Source: Raineyella sp964402325 (lineage in GTDB: Bacteria > Actinomycetota > Actinomycetes > Propionibacteriales > Propionibacteriaceae). Taken from it: a stretch of DNA of 45,211 nucleotides. The position numbers were made by a program, and so were the translations under genes. Positions 17,922 through 25,456 of this stretch are shown here, piece by piece. The notes under the pieces are model-generated. The model made no database searches. It was not told where the DNA came from and saw only the letters and a list, made by a program, of their open reading frames with translations. The first letter of the stretch is position 1. Each line of letters begins with the position of its first letter. The stretch is from contig CAYOBI010000012.1 of NCBI GenBank assembly GCA_964402325.1, positions 1-45,211 of the forward strand, read 5' to 3'.

Positions 17922-18826
17922 CCGGCCGTCCGCAGGTCGGAGACGATCTGGGGCAGCGCCTCGGTGGAGATCTTCTTGCCCGGCGCGTCGTGCATCAGGA
18001 TCACCACGACGTTCGGGTTCTTCACCAGGGCCATGTCGTGCTGCACGTTGGCGGCCGCCTCGGCCGGTGTGGTCGGTTCCTTCTTCTTCGACTCCGCGTC
18101 GCCGGTCATCGCGTTCCAGTCGATCCAGGACAGGCCGCGCTCGGCCAGGCCGGTGTCGGCGCCCGCCAGGCCCTTCCAGGACATGTGGCCGCCCGGGTAG
18201 CGGAAGCAGCCGGGGGCGTAGCCGGGACCGATCGCCGCCCGGATGCCGTCCATCGCCTTCGCCTCGTCGGCGAGGATGTGCTCGGCGTCGCCCTGCCGCT
18301 GCGGATAGAGGTACTGGTAGTCGTGGCTGAACGAGTGGATGCAGACCGCGTTGCCGGCCGCGACCTCCTGGCGCAACAGGTCCGGGCCGGTGCGCCCCAG
18401 CCCCAGCGGCCCGGCGATCACGAAGAACGTCGCCGGCACGTTGTCGGCGCGCAGGGCCTCGAGCACCCGCGGGGTGGCGTCGGCGCTCGGCCCGTCGTCG
18501 AAGGTCAGGAAGGCGATCTTCTGCGTCGGGTAGTCGGGCGCCGACGGGCCCTGCTGCAGCCAGGCGTGCACCTTGGCCGCCGGATAGGCGTACGCCTGCG
18601 CCGCCGCGGCGTGGTTGGTGCCGGCGACGACGGCAGGGGTCGGCGTCGGGGTCGGGCTCACCGCGGGGCCGCCGGCCCGCAGCGGCGGGGCGCAGGCGGT
18701 CAACGCCACGGCCGCCAGCAGCGGCAGGGTGGCGGACACCAGGCCACGGCGCCACCACGGGCGGGCGGACGGACCACGGGAGGACGAGCCGCGGAACGGG
18801 CGGACGGGCGGACGGGATGGGGTCAT
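17897..18826 (-). CDS. Lipoprotein polysaccharide (NodB-type) deacetylase
   Basis: The protein (309 residues from ATG 18826) starts with a basic region and hydrophobic stretch ending in the lipobox LTAC (Cys45), so it should be lipid-anchored on the outer face of the membrane. A Pro/Thr linker near 56-65 follows. The NodB domain is complete: TFDDGP with D110-D111, the metal-binding HSFSH at 164-168, RYPGG at 209-213, and LMHD with His279. The likely substrate is a cell-wall polymer such as peptidoglycan GlcNAc, but the sequence does not decide this. A longer upstream frame exists but would bury the signal sequence. Confidence 0.9.
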   Translation of the reverse strand: MTPSRPPVRPFRGSSSRGPSARPWWRRGLVSATLPLLAAVALTACAPPLRAGGPAVSPTPTPTPAVVAGTNHAAAAQAYAYPAAKVHAWLQQGPSAPDYPTQKIAFLTFDDGPSADATPRVLEALRADNVPATFFVIAGPLGLGRTGPDLLRQEVAAGNAVCIHSFSHDYQYLYPQRQGDAEHILADEAKAMDGIRAAIGPGYAPGCFRYPGGHMSWKGLAGADTGLAERGLSWIDWNAMTGDAESKKKEPTTPAEAAANVQHDMALVKNPNVVVILMHDAPGKKISTEALPQIVSDLRTAGYTFGVIA

Positions 18827-18871
18827 CAGAACTTCTTCCGGGCGCCGCCGGGGCGCCCCTGACTGCTTCTT

Positions 18872-18896
18872 CCCGGTCGCCGTCAGGGCGACCGGG
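18872..18896. terminator. Perfect 10-bp hairpin between korB and the deacetylase gene
   Basis: CCCGGTCGCC (18872-18881) pairs fully with GGCGACCGGG (18887-18896) around a five-base loop. It lies 46 bases upstream of the deacetylase start on its coding strand. It could be a second terminator after korB or part of the deacetylase leader. No U tract follows. Confidence 0.4.
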
Positions 18897-18941
18897 CGTG
18901 CCGTGCACGGGACGAGTCCTTCCCACGCTAGACGGCGTCGT

Positions 18942-18967
18942 GCCCGGCACGGCGGGTCGTGCCGGGC
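18942..18967 (-). terminator. Terminator of the korAB operon
   Basis: GCCCGGCACG (18942-18951) pairs perfectly with CGTGCCGGGC (18958-18967) around a six-base loop. It lies 34 bases beyond the korB stop in the direction of transcription. It lacks a U run, as many actinobacterial terminators do. Confidence 0.6.
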
Positions 18968-19001
18968 GCGTCGCCGCAACTCTCAGGAGGTGCTCAGGTC
19001 C

Positions 19002-20084
19002 TCAGCCGACGACCTCCCAGGTGTCCTGCCCGTAGAGCAGGTCCTGCAGGGAGGCCTCGGAGTCGGAGCCGTCGCCCCGGGCGGTGCGGACCTGCTCGCG
19101 CGCCTCGTCGTCGTACGACGGACGCTGCACGTCGCGGAACACGCCGATCGGCGAGCGCTGCAGGTGGCCGGCGCTGCTCAGCCGGGACAGCGCGAACGCG
19201 TACGACGGGTCGTCGAGATGGGCGTCGTGGATCACGATGTCCTCCTCGGCGACGTCGGCACGCTCGGCGATCCGCAGTGCCCCGGTGGCCCGGTCGCGGA
19301 CCACGGCCAGGTGGCCGCCGACGCCGAAGATGATCTTCTCCCCGTGTCTGAGCGGGATGATCGCCTCGGCCGATTCCTCGCCGCCCTTCAGCGCGTCGAA
19401 CGCGCCGTCGTTGAAGATCGGGCAGTTCTGGTAGATCTCCACCAGCGAGGCGCCACGGTGCGCGGCGGCCGCCTTCAGCACCTCGCTGAGGTGCTTGCGG
19501 TCGGAGTCGATCGCCCGGGCCACGAAGGTCGCCTCGGAGCCCAGCGCCAGCGACACCGGGTTGAGCGGCTGGTCCAGCGACCCCATCGGGGTCGACTTGG
19601 TCACCTTGCCCAGCTCCGAGGTCGGCGAGTACTGGCCCTTGGTCAGCCCGTAGATCCGGTTGTTGAACAGCAGGATGGTGATGTTCACGTTGCGCCGCAG
19701 GGCGTGCAGCAGGTGGTTGCCGCCGATCGACAGCGCGTCGCCGTCACCGGTGATGACGAAGACGGCGAGGTCCTCGCGGGTCGCCGCGACGCCGGTGGCG
19801 ATCGCCGGGGCGCGGCCGTGGATCGAGTGCATGCCGTACGAGTCGACGTAGTACGGGAACCGTGAGGAGCAACCGATACCGGAGATGATCACCGTGTTCT
19901 CGCGCTTGATCCCGAGCTCCGGCATGAAGCCCTGGAACGCGGCCAGCACGGCGTAGTCACCGCAGCCGGGGCACCAGCGCACCTCCTGGTCGGAGACGAA
20001 GTCCTTGCGGTTCAGCGGCTCGAGCGCGAGCGGCACATGGGCGAGGCCACGCCCGATCGCGGGCAGGTCCTGGGTGGCGGTCAC
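19002..20084 (-). CDS. korB: 2-oxoglutarate:ferredoxin oxidoreductase, beta subunit
   Basis: KorB binds thiamine diphosphate and a [4Fe-4S] cluster. With KorA it converts 2-oxoglutarate and CoA to succinyl-CoA, CO2 and reduced ferredoxin. The 360-residue protein shows WCPGCG (Cys38, Cys41), Cys72 in GIGCSSR and Cys221 in YQNCPIFN as likely cluster ligands. The diphosphate-binding GDGDALSIGGNH lies near 113-124 and NRIYGLTKGQ near 142-151. Its GTG start overlaps the korA stop (GTGA, 20081-20084). No separate delta/ferredoxin subunit is encoded in this unit. Confidence 0.95.
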   Translation of the reverse strand: MTATQDLPAIGRGLAHVPLALEPLNRKDFVSDQEVRWCPGCGDYAVLAAFQGFMPELGIKRENTVIISGIGCSSRFPYYVDSYGMHSIHGRAPAIATGVAATREDLAVFVITGDGDALSIGGNHLLHALRRNVNITILLFNNRIYGLTKGQYSPTSELGKVTKSTPMGSLDQPLNPVSLALGSEATFVARAIDSDRKHLSEVLKAAAAHRGASLVEIYQNCPIFNDGAFDALKGGEESAEAIIPLRHGEKIIFGVGGHLAVVRDRATGALRIAERADVAEEDIVIHDAHLDDPSYAFALSRLSSAGHLQRSPIGVFRDVQRPSYDDEAREQVRTARGDGSDSEASLQDLLYGQDTWEVVG

Positions 20085-21991
20085 TGGAGGGCTCCTTCCG
20101 GGGCGGGGGCGGCCGCGGCGAGCGTCCGGCCCTCGACCTCTCGTACGATCTCGAACAGGTCCGCCTCGAACTCGTCGACCGAGATCGGCAGGCCGCGGAC
20201 CCGCGAGTAGCTCTGCACGTCGACCAGGTACTTCGCGCGCAGCAGCATGGCCAGCTGACCGAGGTTCATCTCCGGCACGACGACCTTGTCGTACGACCGC
20301 AGCACCTCGCCGAGGTTGGCCGGGAACGGGTTCAGCCAGCGCAGCTGGGCGTGCGCGACCTTGGTCCCGGTCTTCCGCATCCGGCGGATCGCGGCCAGCG
20401 CCGGACCGTACGTCGAACCCCAGCCGAGCACCAGCACCCTGGCGCCGTCACCGGACTCCCGGCCGGGGTCGTCGACCTCGAGCGGCGGGATGGTCCGGGC
20501 GATGCCGTCCACCTTCGCCTGCCGGGTGTCGGTCATCAGCTCGTGGTTGGCCGGGTCGTACGAGATGTTGCCGGTCCGGGCGTCCTTCTCGATGCCGCCG
20601 AGTCGGTGCTCGAGGCCGGGCGTGCCGGGGGCGGCCCACGGGCGGGCGAGGGTCTCCTCGTCCCGCAGGTAGGGCAGGAACTCGCCCTTCGGGCCGTTCG
20701 GCTCGGTGGCGAACTGCGGGTCGATCGCCGGGATCGCGTCCAGCTGCGGCACCTTCCACGGCTCGGCCCCGTTGGCCAGGTAGCCGTCGGTCAGTACGAA
20801 GACCGGCGTACGGTACTCGATCGCGACCCGGACGGCCTCGACGGCCGCGGTGAAGCAGTCGGACGGCGACTGGGCGGCGATCACCGGCACCGGCGCCTCG
20901 CCGTGGCGGCCGTAGAGCGCCATCAGCAGGTCGGCCTGCTCGGTCTTGGTCGGCATGCCGGTCGACGGGCCGGAACGCTGCACGTCGCAGATCACCATCG
21001 GCAGCTCGGTCATCAGCGCCAGCGAGATGGTCTCCGACTTCAGCGCGATGCCCGGGCCGGAGGAGGCGGTCACCCCGAGGCGGCCGGCAAAGCTGGCGCC
21101 CAGCGCGGAACCGGCGGCGGCGATCTCGTCCTCGGCCTGGAAGGTCATCACGTTGAACCGCTTGAGCTTCGACAGCGTGTGCAGCACGTCCGAGGCCGGG
21201 GTGATCGGGTAGGCGCCGAAGAACAGCGGGAGGCCGGCCTTCTGCGCGCCGACGACCAGCCCGTACGCCAGCGCGACGTTGCCGGAGATCTGCCGGTAGC
21301 GGCCGGCCGGCATCGGGGCCGGGGCGACCTGGTAGGTGACGCCGAACGTCTCGGTCGTCTCGCCGAAGGCGTAGCCGGTGCGGAACGCGGTGATGTTGGC
21401 GTCGCGCAGCTGCGGCTTGCCGGCGAACTTCTCGCTGAGGAACTTCAGCGTCGTCTCGGTGTCGCGGTTGTACAGCCAGCTGAGCAGGCCCAGCGCGTAC
21501 ATGTTCTTCGCCCGCGAGGCGTCCTTGCGGGTCAGCCCGAAGTCGTGCACCGCGGCGACCGTCATCCCGGTCAGGTCGAGGGCGTGCAGCTGGTAGTCGT
21601 CCAGCGAGCCGTCCTCCAGCGGGTTCGCCGGGTAGCCGACCTTGGTGAGGTTGCGCCTGGTGAACTCGGCGGTGTCGACGATGATCAGGCCGCCGCGCTT
21701 CAGCTGGGCGAGGTTGGCCTTCAGGGCCGCCGGGTTCATCGCGACCAGCACGTCGGCGGTGTCGCCGGGCGTCATGATGTCGAAGTCGGCGAAGTGCACC
21801 TGGAAGCTCGACACACCCGGGATCGTGCCCTGTGGTGCGCGGATCTCCGCCGGGAAGTTCGGCAGGGTGGAGATGTCGTTGCCGAACGACGCCGCCTCCG
21901 CGGTGAACCGGTCGCCGGTGAGTTGCATCCCGTCGCCGGAGTCGCCCGCGAACCGGATGACAACGCGGTTGAGCATCTGGACGTCTGCCAC
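20081..21991 (-). CDS. korA: 2-oxoglutarate:ferredoxin oxidoreductase, fused gamma-alpha subunit
   Basis: The 636-residue protein joins an N-terminal gamma domain (residues 1-200, with FAGDSGDGMQLTGDRF at about 14-29) to the alpha-subunit pyrimidine-binding domain, with GAYPITPASDVLHTL, FQAEDEIAAAGSALGASFAGR and SSGPGIALKSE. This matches the two-subunit KorAB of actinobacteria, as in mycobacteria. The start is a GTG at 21991 preceded by GCGAGG. Upstream, an iron box at 22111-22129 lies between this gene and a divergent Nuo-like operon. Its presence points to a ferredoxin-reducing variant of the citric acid cycle. Confidence 0.95.
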   Translation of the reverse strand: MADVQMLNRVVIRFAGDSGDGMQLTGDRFTAEAASFGNDISTLPNFPAEIRAPQGTIPGVSSFQVHFADFDIMTPGDTADVLVAMNPAALKANLAQLKRGGLIIVDTAEFTRRNLTKVGYPANPLEDGSLDDYQLHALDLTGMTVAAVHDFGLTRKDASRAKNMYALGLLSWLYNRDTETTLKFLSEKFAGKPQLRDANITAFRTGYAFGETTETFGVTYQVAPAPMPAGRYRQISGNVALAYGLVVGAQKAGLPLFFGAYPITPASDVLHTLSKLKRFNVMTFQAEDEIAAAGSALGASFAGRLGVTASSGPGIALKSETISLALMTELPMVICDVQRSGPSTGMPTKTEQADLLMALYGRHGEAPVPVIAAQSPSDCFTAAVEAVRVAIEYRTPVFVLTDGYLANGAEPWKVPQLDAIPAIDPQFATEPNGPKGEFLPYLRDEETLARPWAAPGTPGLEHRLGGIEKDARTGNISYDPANHELMTDTRQAKVDGIARTIPPLEVDDPGRESGDGARVLVLGWGSTYGPALAAIRRMRKTGTKVAHAQLRWLNPFPANLGEVLRSYDKVVVPEMNLGQLAMLLRAKYLVDVQSYSRVRGLPISVDEFEADLFEIVREVEGRTLAAAAPAPEGALQ

Positions 21992-22110
21992 GTCGGTATG
22001 CCTCGCTTCTTGTTTCGTACGACTTGCTTGGACACGACTTGCTGGGGATCCGACCCGGATCAGCCACGACGGCCTCGGGGGCTGAGGCGCCGGTCAAGTC
22101 TAGTGCGGCG

Positions 22111-22129
22111 TCAGGTGAGCCTCACCTAT
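22111..22129. promoter_or_regulatory. DtxR/IdeR-type iron box in the divergent korA / nuoB-like region
   Basis: The core AGGTGAGCCTCACCT (22113-22127) is a perfect 7-1-7 palindrome. It fits the DtxR/IdeR/DmdR core AGGTnAG-S-CTnACCT, and 14 of 19 positions match the mycobacterial IdeR consensus. A possible leftward -10 TAGACT (22097-22102, minus strand) would place the box over the -35 of korA. It also sits 12 bases before the earlier possible start (22141) of the nuoB-like gene. Which side is controlled is not clear. Iron control would suit either unit, since both encode Fe-S proteins. Confidence 0.65.
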
Positions 22130-22215
22130 TTGATCTTCTAATGAGTGTAGAGGCAAGTCCTTATGCCCCAGAGTGGTCCGGCGACTGGGACGCCCGCGGC
22201 GATAGGCTGTCCGGT

Positions 22216-22668
22216 ATGGCTCAGGGCACACGCGTCTACGACTGGTACGGCGACGGTCGACTGCTCGTCGCCGACCTCGGGCTGGCCTGTTGCGCACTCG
22301 AGTTCGAGGCCGCCGCGCTCGACCGGCCCGAGGCCGACGCGGCCTCGGTGTCCGGCCCGGCGCCCGGCGCCCCGCTGGCCGTCGTCGTCTCCGGCACCGT
22401 CCCCGACGCCTTGGTCCCGGTGGTCCTCGAGGCGATCGACGCCCTCGCCGACCGGACCGGCCGGCCCGCCCACGTCGTCGCGTACGGGGCCTGCGCCAGC
22501 TCCGGTGGCCCCTACTGGGACTCGTACGCCGTCGCCGACGGCATCGCGCAGTTCGTCCCGGTGGCCGTCTTCGTGCCCGGCTGCCCACCGCCGCCCGGAT
22601 CCCTGGAGGACGCCCTGGCCGGCCTGGCAGCCGGCGCCTCCGCCACGACCGTGGGGGAGGGTCGATGA
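22216..22668 (+). CDS. NuoB-like (complex I 20 kDa / hydrogenase small subunit-like) protein
   Basis: This 150-residue protein keeps the four cysteines that bind cluster N2 in NuoB: Cys25-Cys26 in GLACCALE, Cys93 in GACASSGG, and Cys123 in VPGCPPPP. Between the first two sites the sequence is diverged and Ala/Pro-rich, and the protein is clearly not the main NuoB. I choose ATG 22216 because TAGGCT (22204-22209) lies six bases before it, with GCGACT 17 bases further upstream, suggesting a leaderless start. ATG 22141 would add 25 residues. It heads an operon with NuoC- and NuoI-like genes (ATGA overlap with the next), divergent from korAB. No NuoD or membrane-arm gene is adjacent. Confidence 0.8.
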   Translation: MAQGTRVYDWYGDGRLLVADLGLACCALEFEAAALDRPEADAASVSGPAPGAPLAVVVSGTVPDALVPVVLEAIDALADRTGRPAHVVAYGACASSGGPYWDSYAVADGIAQFVPVAVFVPGCPPPPGSLEDALAGLAAGASATTVGEGR

Positions 22669-23255
22669 CCGGACCGCTCCACGACGAGGTGCGCCGTGTC
22701 GACCCGGCCGGCTGGGCGGACGCCGCCCGGACCGCCCGGGATGAGGGGTACGACCGGTTCGACTGGCTCGACGCGACCGACGACATCGGCCGGGCCGACA
22801 CCGTCTCGGTGGTCTGCCGGCTGCAGGACCGGACCGGCCGCGCGGTCCGGCTGCGGACCTCGGTGCCCCGGCGGGACGGGGCGTTGCCGAGCCTGGCTGC
22901 GGTGTTCCCGGGCGCCGGTTGGTGCGAGCGCGAGACGGGGGAGGGGTTCGCCGTCAGCTTCGACGGCGGTGACCCGCGGCGGCTGCTGCTCGCCCCGGAT
23001 GCCCCGGACGCGCCACTGCTCAAGGACCACCTGCTCGCCGCCCGGGTCGCCGTGCCGTGGCCCGGGGCAACCGAGCCCGGCGAGGGGGCCCGGTCCCGAC
23101 GCCGGATGGTGCCGCCGGGCGTGCCCGACCCGGCCGTCTGGGGCGAGCGTGACCCCGCCGCGAGCCCGGCCGACCCGGAGGACGTCGCCGCCGGCGCGGC
23201 CGGCGGCCGGGCCCGCCGCCCCCGTGACCGTGGTGAGCGGGGGGCGCAGCGATGA
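22665..23255 (+). CDS. NuoC-like (complex I 30 kDa) protein
   Basis: This 196-residue protein matches the 30 kDa family in order. A start region has GYDRFDWLDATD. A core beta region has VVCRLQDRTGRAVRLRTSVP. The signature area reads ERETGEGFAVSFDGGDPRRLLL followed by APLLKDH, equivalent to the E-R-E-x2-D-x2-G-I and RKDY segments of NuoC. The last 50 or so residues are Arg/Ala/Pro-rich and probably disordered. In complex I, NuoC packs against NuoD and NuoB and helps form the connecting module, but no NuoD is encoded here. Start and stop overlap both neighbours, so the three proteins are probably made together. Confidence 0.8.
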   Translation: MTGPLHDEVRRVDPAGWADAARTARDEGYDRFDWLDATDDIGRADTVSVVCRLQDRTGRAVRLRTSVPRRDGALPSLAAVFPGAGWCERETGEGFAVSFDGGDPRRLLLAPDAPDAPLLKDHLLAARVAVPWPGATEPGEGARSRRRMVPPGVPDPAVWGERDPAASPADPEDVAAGAAGGRARRPRDRGERGAQR

Positions 23256-23575
23256 CCGTCGGCCATGGCGCGATCCACCTGCTCGAGGACCGCTGTACCT
23301 CCTGCATGATCTGCGCCCGCGAGTGCCCGGTGTGGTGCATCAGCATCGACGCGCACACCGCACCCGACCCCGGCTCGGAGAACGCCCGCCGGCCCCGGGT
23401 GCACAACGTGCTGGACCGGTTCACGCTCGACTGGTCCGTCTGCATGTTCTGCGGCATCTGCGTCGACGAGTGCCCGTTCGACGCCCTGGAGTGGGCCGAG
23501 GGACACGTCGCGCCCGGGCACAGCACCGCCGACCTGGTGCACGGACGCGACCGGCTGGCGCCCGGATCGGCCTGA
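23252..23575 (+). CDS. NuoI-like 2[4Fe-4S] ferredoxin protein
   Basis: This 107-residue protein carries two complete cluster motifs: Cys15-18-21-25 (CTSCMICARECP) and Cys64-67-70-74 (CMFCGICVDECP). The spacing between motifs and the sequence around them (CVDECPFDALEW) resemble NuoI or the HycF/MbhN type, and it has no membrane segment. It may receive electrons from KorAB, which lacks its own ferredoxin subunit, and pass them to the NuoB-like protein. This is inference from position. The ATG overlaps the previous stop (ATGA). Confidence 0.85.
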   Translation: MTVGHGAIHLLEDRCTSCMICARECPVWCISIDAHTAPDPGSENARRPRVHNVLDRFTLDWSVCMFCGICVDECPFDALEWAEGHVAPGHSTADLVHGRDRLAPGSA

Positions 23576-23692
23576 TTCCGCCGCTCGGTCGGTGCGGGGA
23601 TTCGGCGGAAGGCCCGGGCGGCGCCTACGCTGGCAGGGTGGGTGCCCTGTCGGACGGGCGCCTCGTCGGAAGGCATGCGTGAAGGGAAGCGG

Positions 23693-25300
23693 ATGGCAGG
23701 CGAACAGCTGCGCGACCTCAGGTCGCCCCAGGACTCCCGTCACCCTGCCCCATCTCCCCGCGACAGCCTGCGATCCCGCGCCGCGGACGCCCTGGCGGCG
23801 CTGGCCGCCGAATGGTTCGACCCGACGGTCCGCCAGGGGATGCTCGGCTTCGTCCTGGTCGTCCTCGGGTCGCTGAGCCCGGCCTTCGTCCCGGACAGCT
23901 CCCCGCTCTGGTCCGTGCCGGGCAGCGGGATGCTGCGGACGACGGTGGGCAGTACCTTCGCCGCGCTCGTGGCGCTGACCGGGGTGTGGCTCGCGCTGGA
24001 CGCCTGGCTGCGGCTGCGACCGTCGGCCTCCGGCCGGCACGACGTCAGGGCCGTGCTGGCGTTGTGGTCGGCACCGTTCCTGCTGGCCCCACCGATCTTC
24101 AGCCACGACGCCTACTCGTACGCCGCCCAGGGCTGGCTGGTTTCCCGCGGGGTGGATCCCTACCAGGTCGGCCCGGCGGCCCTGCCCGGCCCGTTCGCCG
24201 ACGCGGTGTCGCGGGTCTGGCTCTACACTCCCGCGCCGTACGGTCCGCTCAGCCTGCAGGTCCAGCGGATCCTCGTCGACGCCGCCGGCGGTCTGGTGCC
24301 GTCGGCGGGCAGCCCCTTGCACGCCTACCTGGCGGCGATGGCGATGCGGGTCCCGGCCGTTGTCGGCGTCGTGTTGATCGCGGCCTGCCTGCCCGGGCTG
24401 CTGCGCCACGTCGGAGCGGTCGGCCTGGAGGCGGACCGGGGCATGTGGCTGGCCGTGGCCAACCCGCTGATGATCGTCCACTTCATCGGTGGTGCCCACA
24501 ACGATGCCCTGATGGTCGGCCTGATGGTGCTGGCACTCTGGTACGCCGGCCAGGGGTCGTTCGTCACCGCGGCGATCCTGGTCGGGGTGGCCACGGCGGC
24601 CAAGCAACCGGCGGCGCTGGCCGGCGTCGCGGTCGCCTTCATGTTCCTGCCCGCCGAGGCGCGCCGCTGGGCCGCCTGGCGGGAGATCCTCCGCCGGGTC
24701 GGGATGACCGCAGCGATCGCGCTGGCGTCCTTCGCGGCCGTGTCGCTGCTCACCGGTCTCGGGTTCGGCTGGCTGCACGCGATGACCGTTCCCGGCTCGG
24801 TGCCCACCATCGCGCCCAGCAGCCTGGTCGCCCAGGCGGTCAACGGGCTCGTCCTGCAGTGGGGCTACTACGAGTGGGGCGGAGTGATCACCGCGACGGT
24901 CGAGGGCGTCTTCGGCGTCGCCACCGTCGGGTTCATCGGCTGGATGGGCGCTCGGATCGCCCTGCACCGCCCGATCCGGTTCGTCTCCTGGGGGCTGCTG
25001 GCCGCCGCGATCGGCGGCGCGGCGCTGCACGGCTGGTACCTGCTGTGGGGCGGACTGCTGCTCCCGGCGGCCCGTCCGTCCCCGCGCCTGGTCCGGGTCG
25101 CGATCTGGGTCAGCGTGGGGATGGTCGTCTACTACGCCACGAACCTGGCGTTCCGCAACCAGGCGGGCTGGCTCGCCCTCGCCTCCCTGGTGCCGTACGC
25201 GGTGCTGATGGTGCGCCACGACCGGTCCATGGCCCCGGTCGGCGGCCTCGCCGGCCCGGAGTTGGCCGATCCCGGTCGCCTGCTGAGCCGTCAGCCCTGA
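23693..25300 (+). CDS. MptB-like polyprenol-phosphomannose-dependent mannosyltransferase
   Basis: This is a GT-C integral membrane glycosyltransferase with a dozen or so hydrophobic helices. The first extracytoplasmic loop contains SHDAYSYAAQGWLVSRGVDPY, which matches the conserved D-x-YSYAAQG region of MptB-type alpha-1,6-mannosyltransferases that use a polyprenyl phosphomannose donor on the outer face of the membrane. The likely role is elongation of a lipomannan-type glycolipid; the acceptor is not known. I choose ATG 23693 (MAGEQLRD, 535 residues) for its AAGGGA Shine-Dalgarno sequence; ATG 23675 and GTG 23642 are also in frame. TACGCT at 23626-23631 may be its -10. Confidence 0.82.
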   Translation: MAGEQLRDLRSPQDSRHPAPSPRDSLRSRAADALAALAAEWFDPTVRQGMLGFVLVVLGSLSPAFVPDSSPLWSVPGSGMLRTTVGSTFAALVALTGVWLALDAWLRLRPSASGRHDVRAVLALWSAPFLLAPPIFSHDAYSYAAQGWLVSRGVDPYQVGPAALPGPFADAVSRVWLYTPAPYGPLSLQVQRILVDAAGGLVPSAGSPLHAYLAAMAMRVPAVVGVVLIAACLPGLLRHVGAVGLEADRGMWLAVANPLMIVHFIGGAHNDALMVGLMVLALWYAGQGSFVTAAILVGVATAAKQPAALAGVAVAFMFLPAEARRWAAWREILRRVGMTAAIALASFAAVSLLTGLGFGWLHAMTVPGSVPTIAPSSLVAQAVNGLVLQWGYYEWGGVITATVEGVFGVATVGFIGWMGARIALHRPIRFVSWGLLAAAIGGAALHGWYLLWGGLLLPAARPSPRLVRVAIWVSVGMVVYYATNLAFRNQAGWLALASLVPYAVLMVRHDRSMAPVGGLAGPELADPGRLLSRQP

Positions 25301-25303
25301 CGC

Positions 25304-25427
25304 GTGAGCGGATCCTGGTAACTGACCCTCAGTCCGGGGCGCGGCCGGCTCCGTGACCCACGCAATGGCGCCGTTCGCGGTGAGCGGGTCGACCGGCCGA
25401 GCAGGGGAGTTGTCAGGATCCGCTCAC
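25304..25427. repeat. 124-bp element with 20-bp terminal inverted repeats
   Basis: GTGAGCGGATCCTGGTAACT (25304-25323) is mirrored by AGTTGTCAGGATCCGCTCAC (25408-25427). The outer 14 bases match perfectly, and 18 of 20 match overall. An internal near-copy, GGTGAGCGGGTC, lies at 25379-25390. The element fills the space between two convergent genes. It has no open frame that I would call a gene and no clear target-site duplication. It may be a MITE-like repeat or a long-armed hairpin that terminates both genes. Confidence 0.55.
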
Positions 25428-25456
25428 CGGTCCGGGCTGCCGCCCCTGACGACGCC

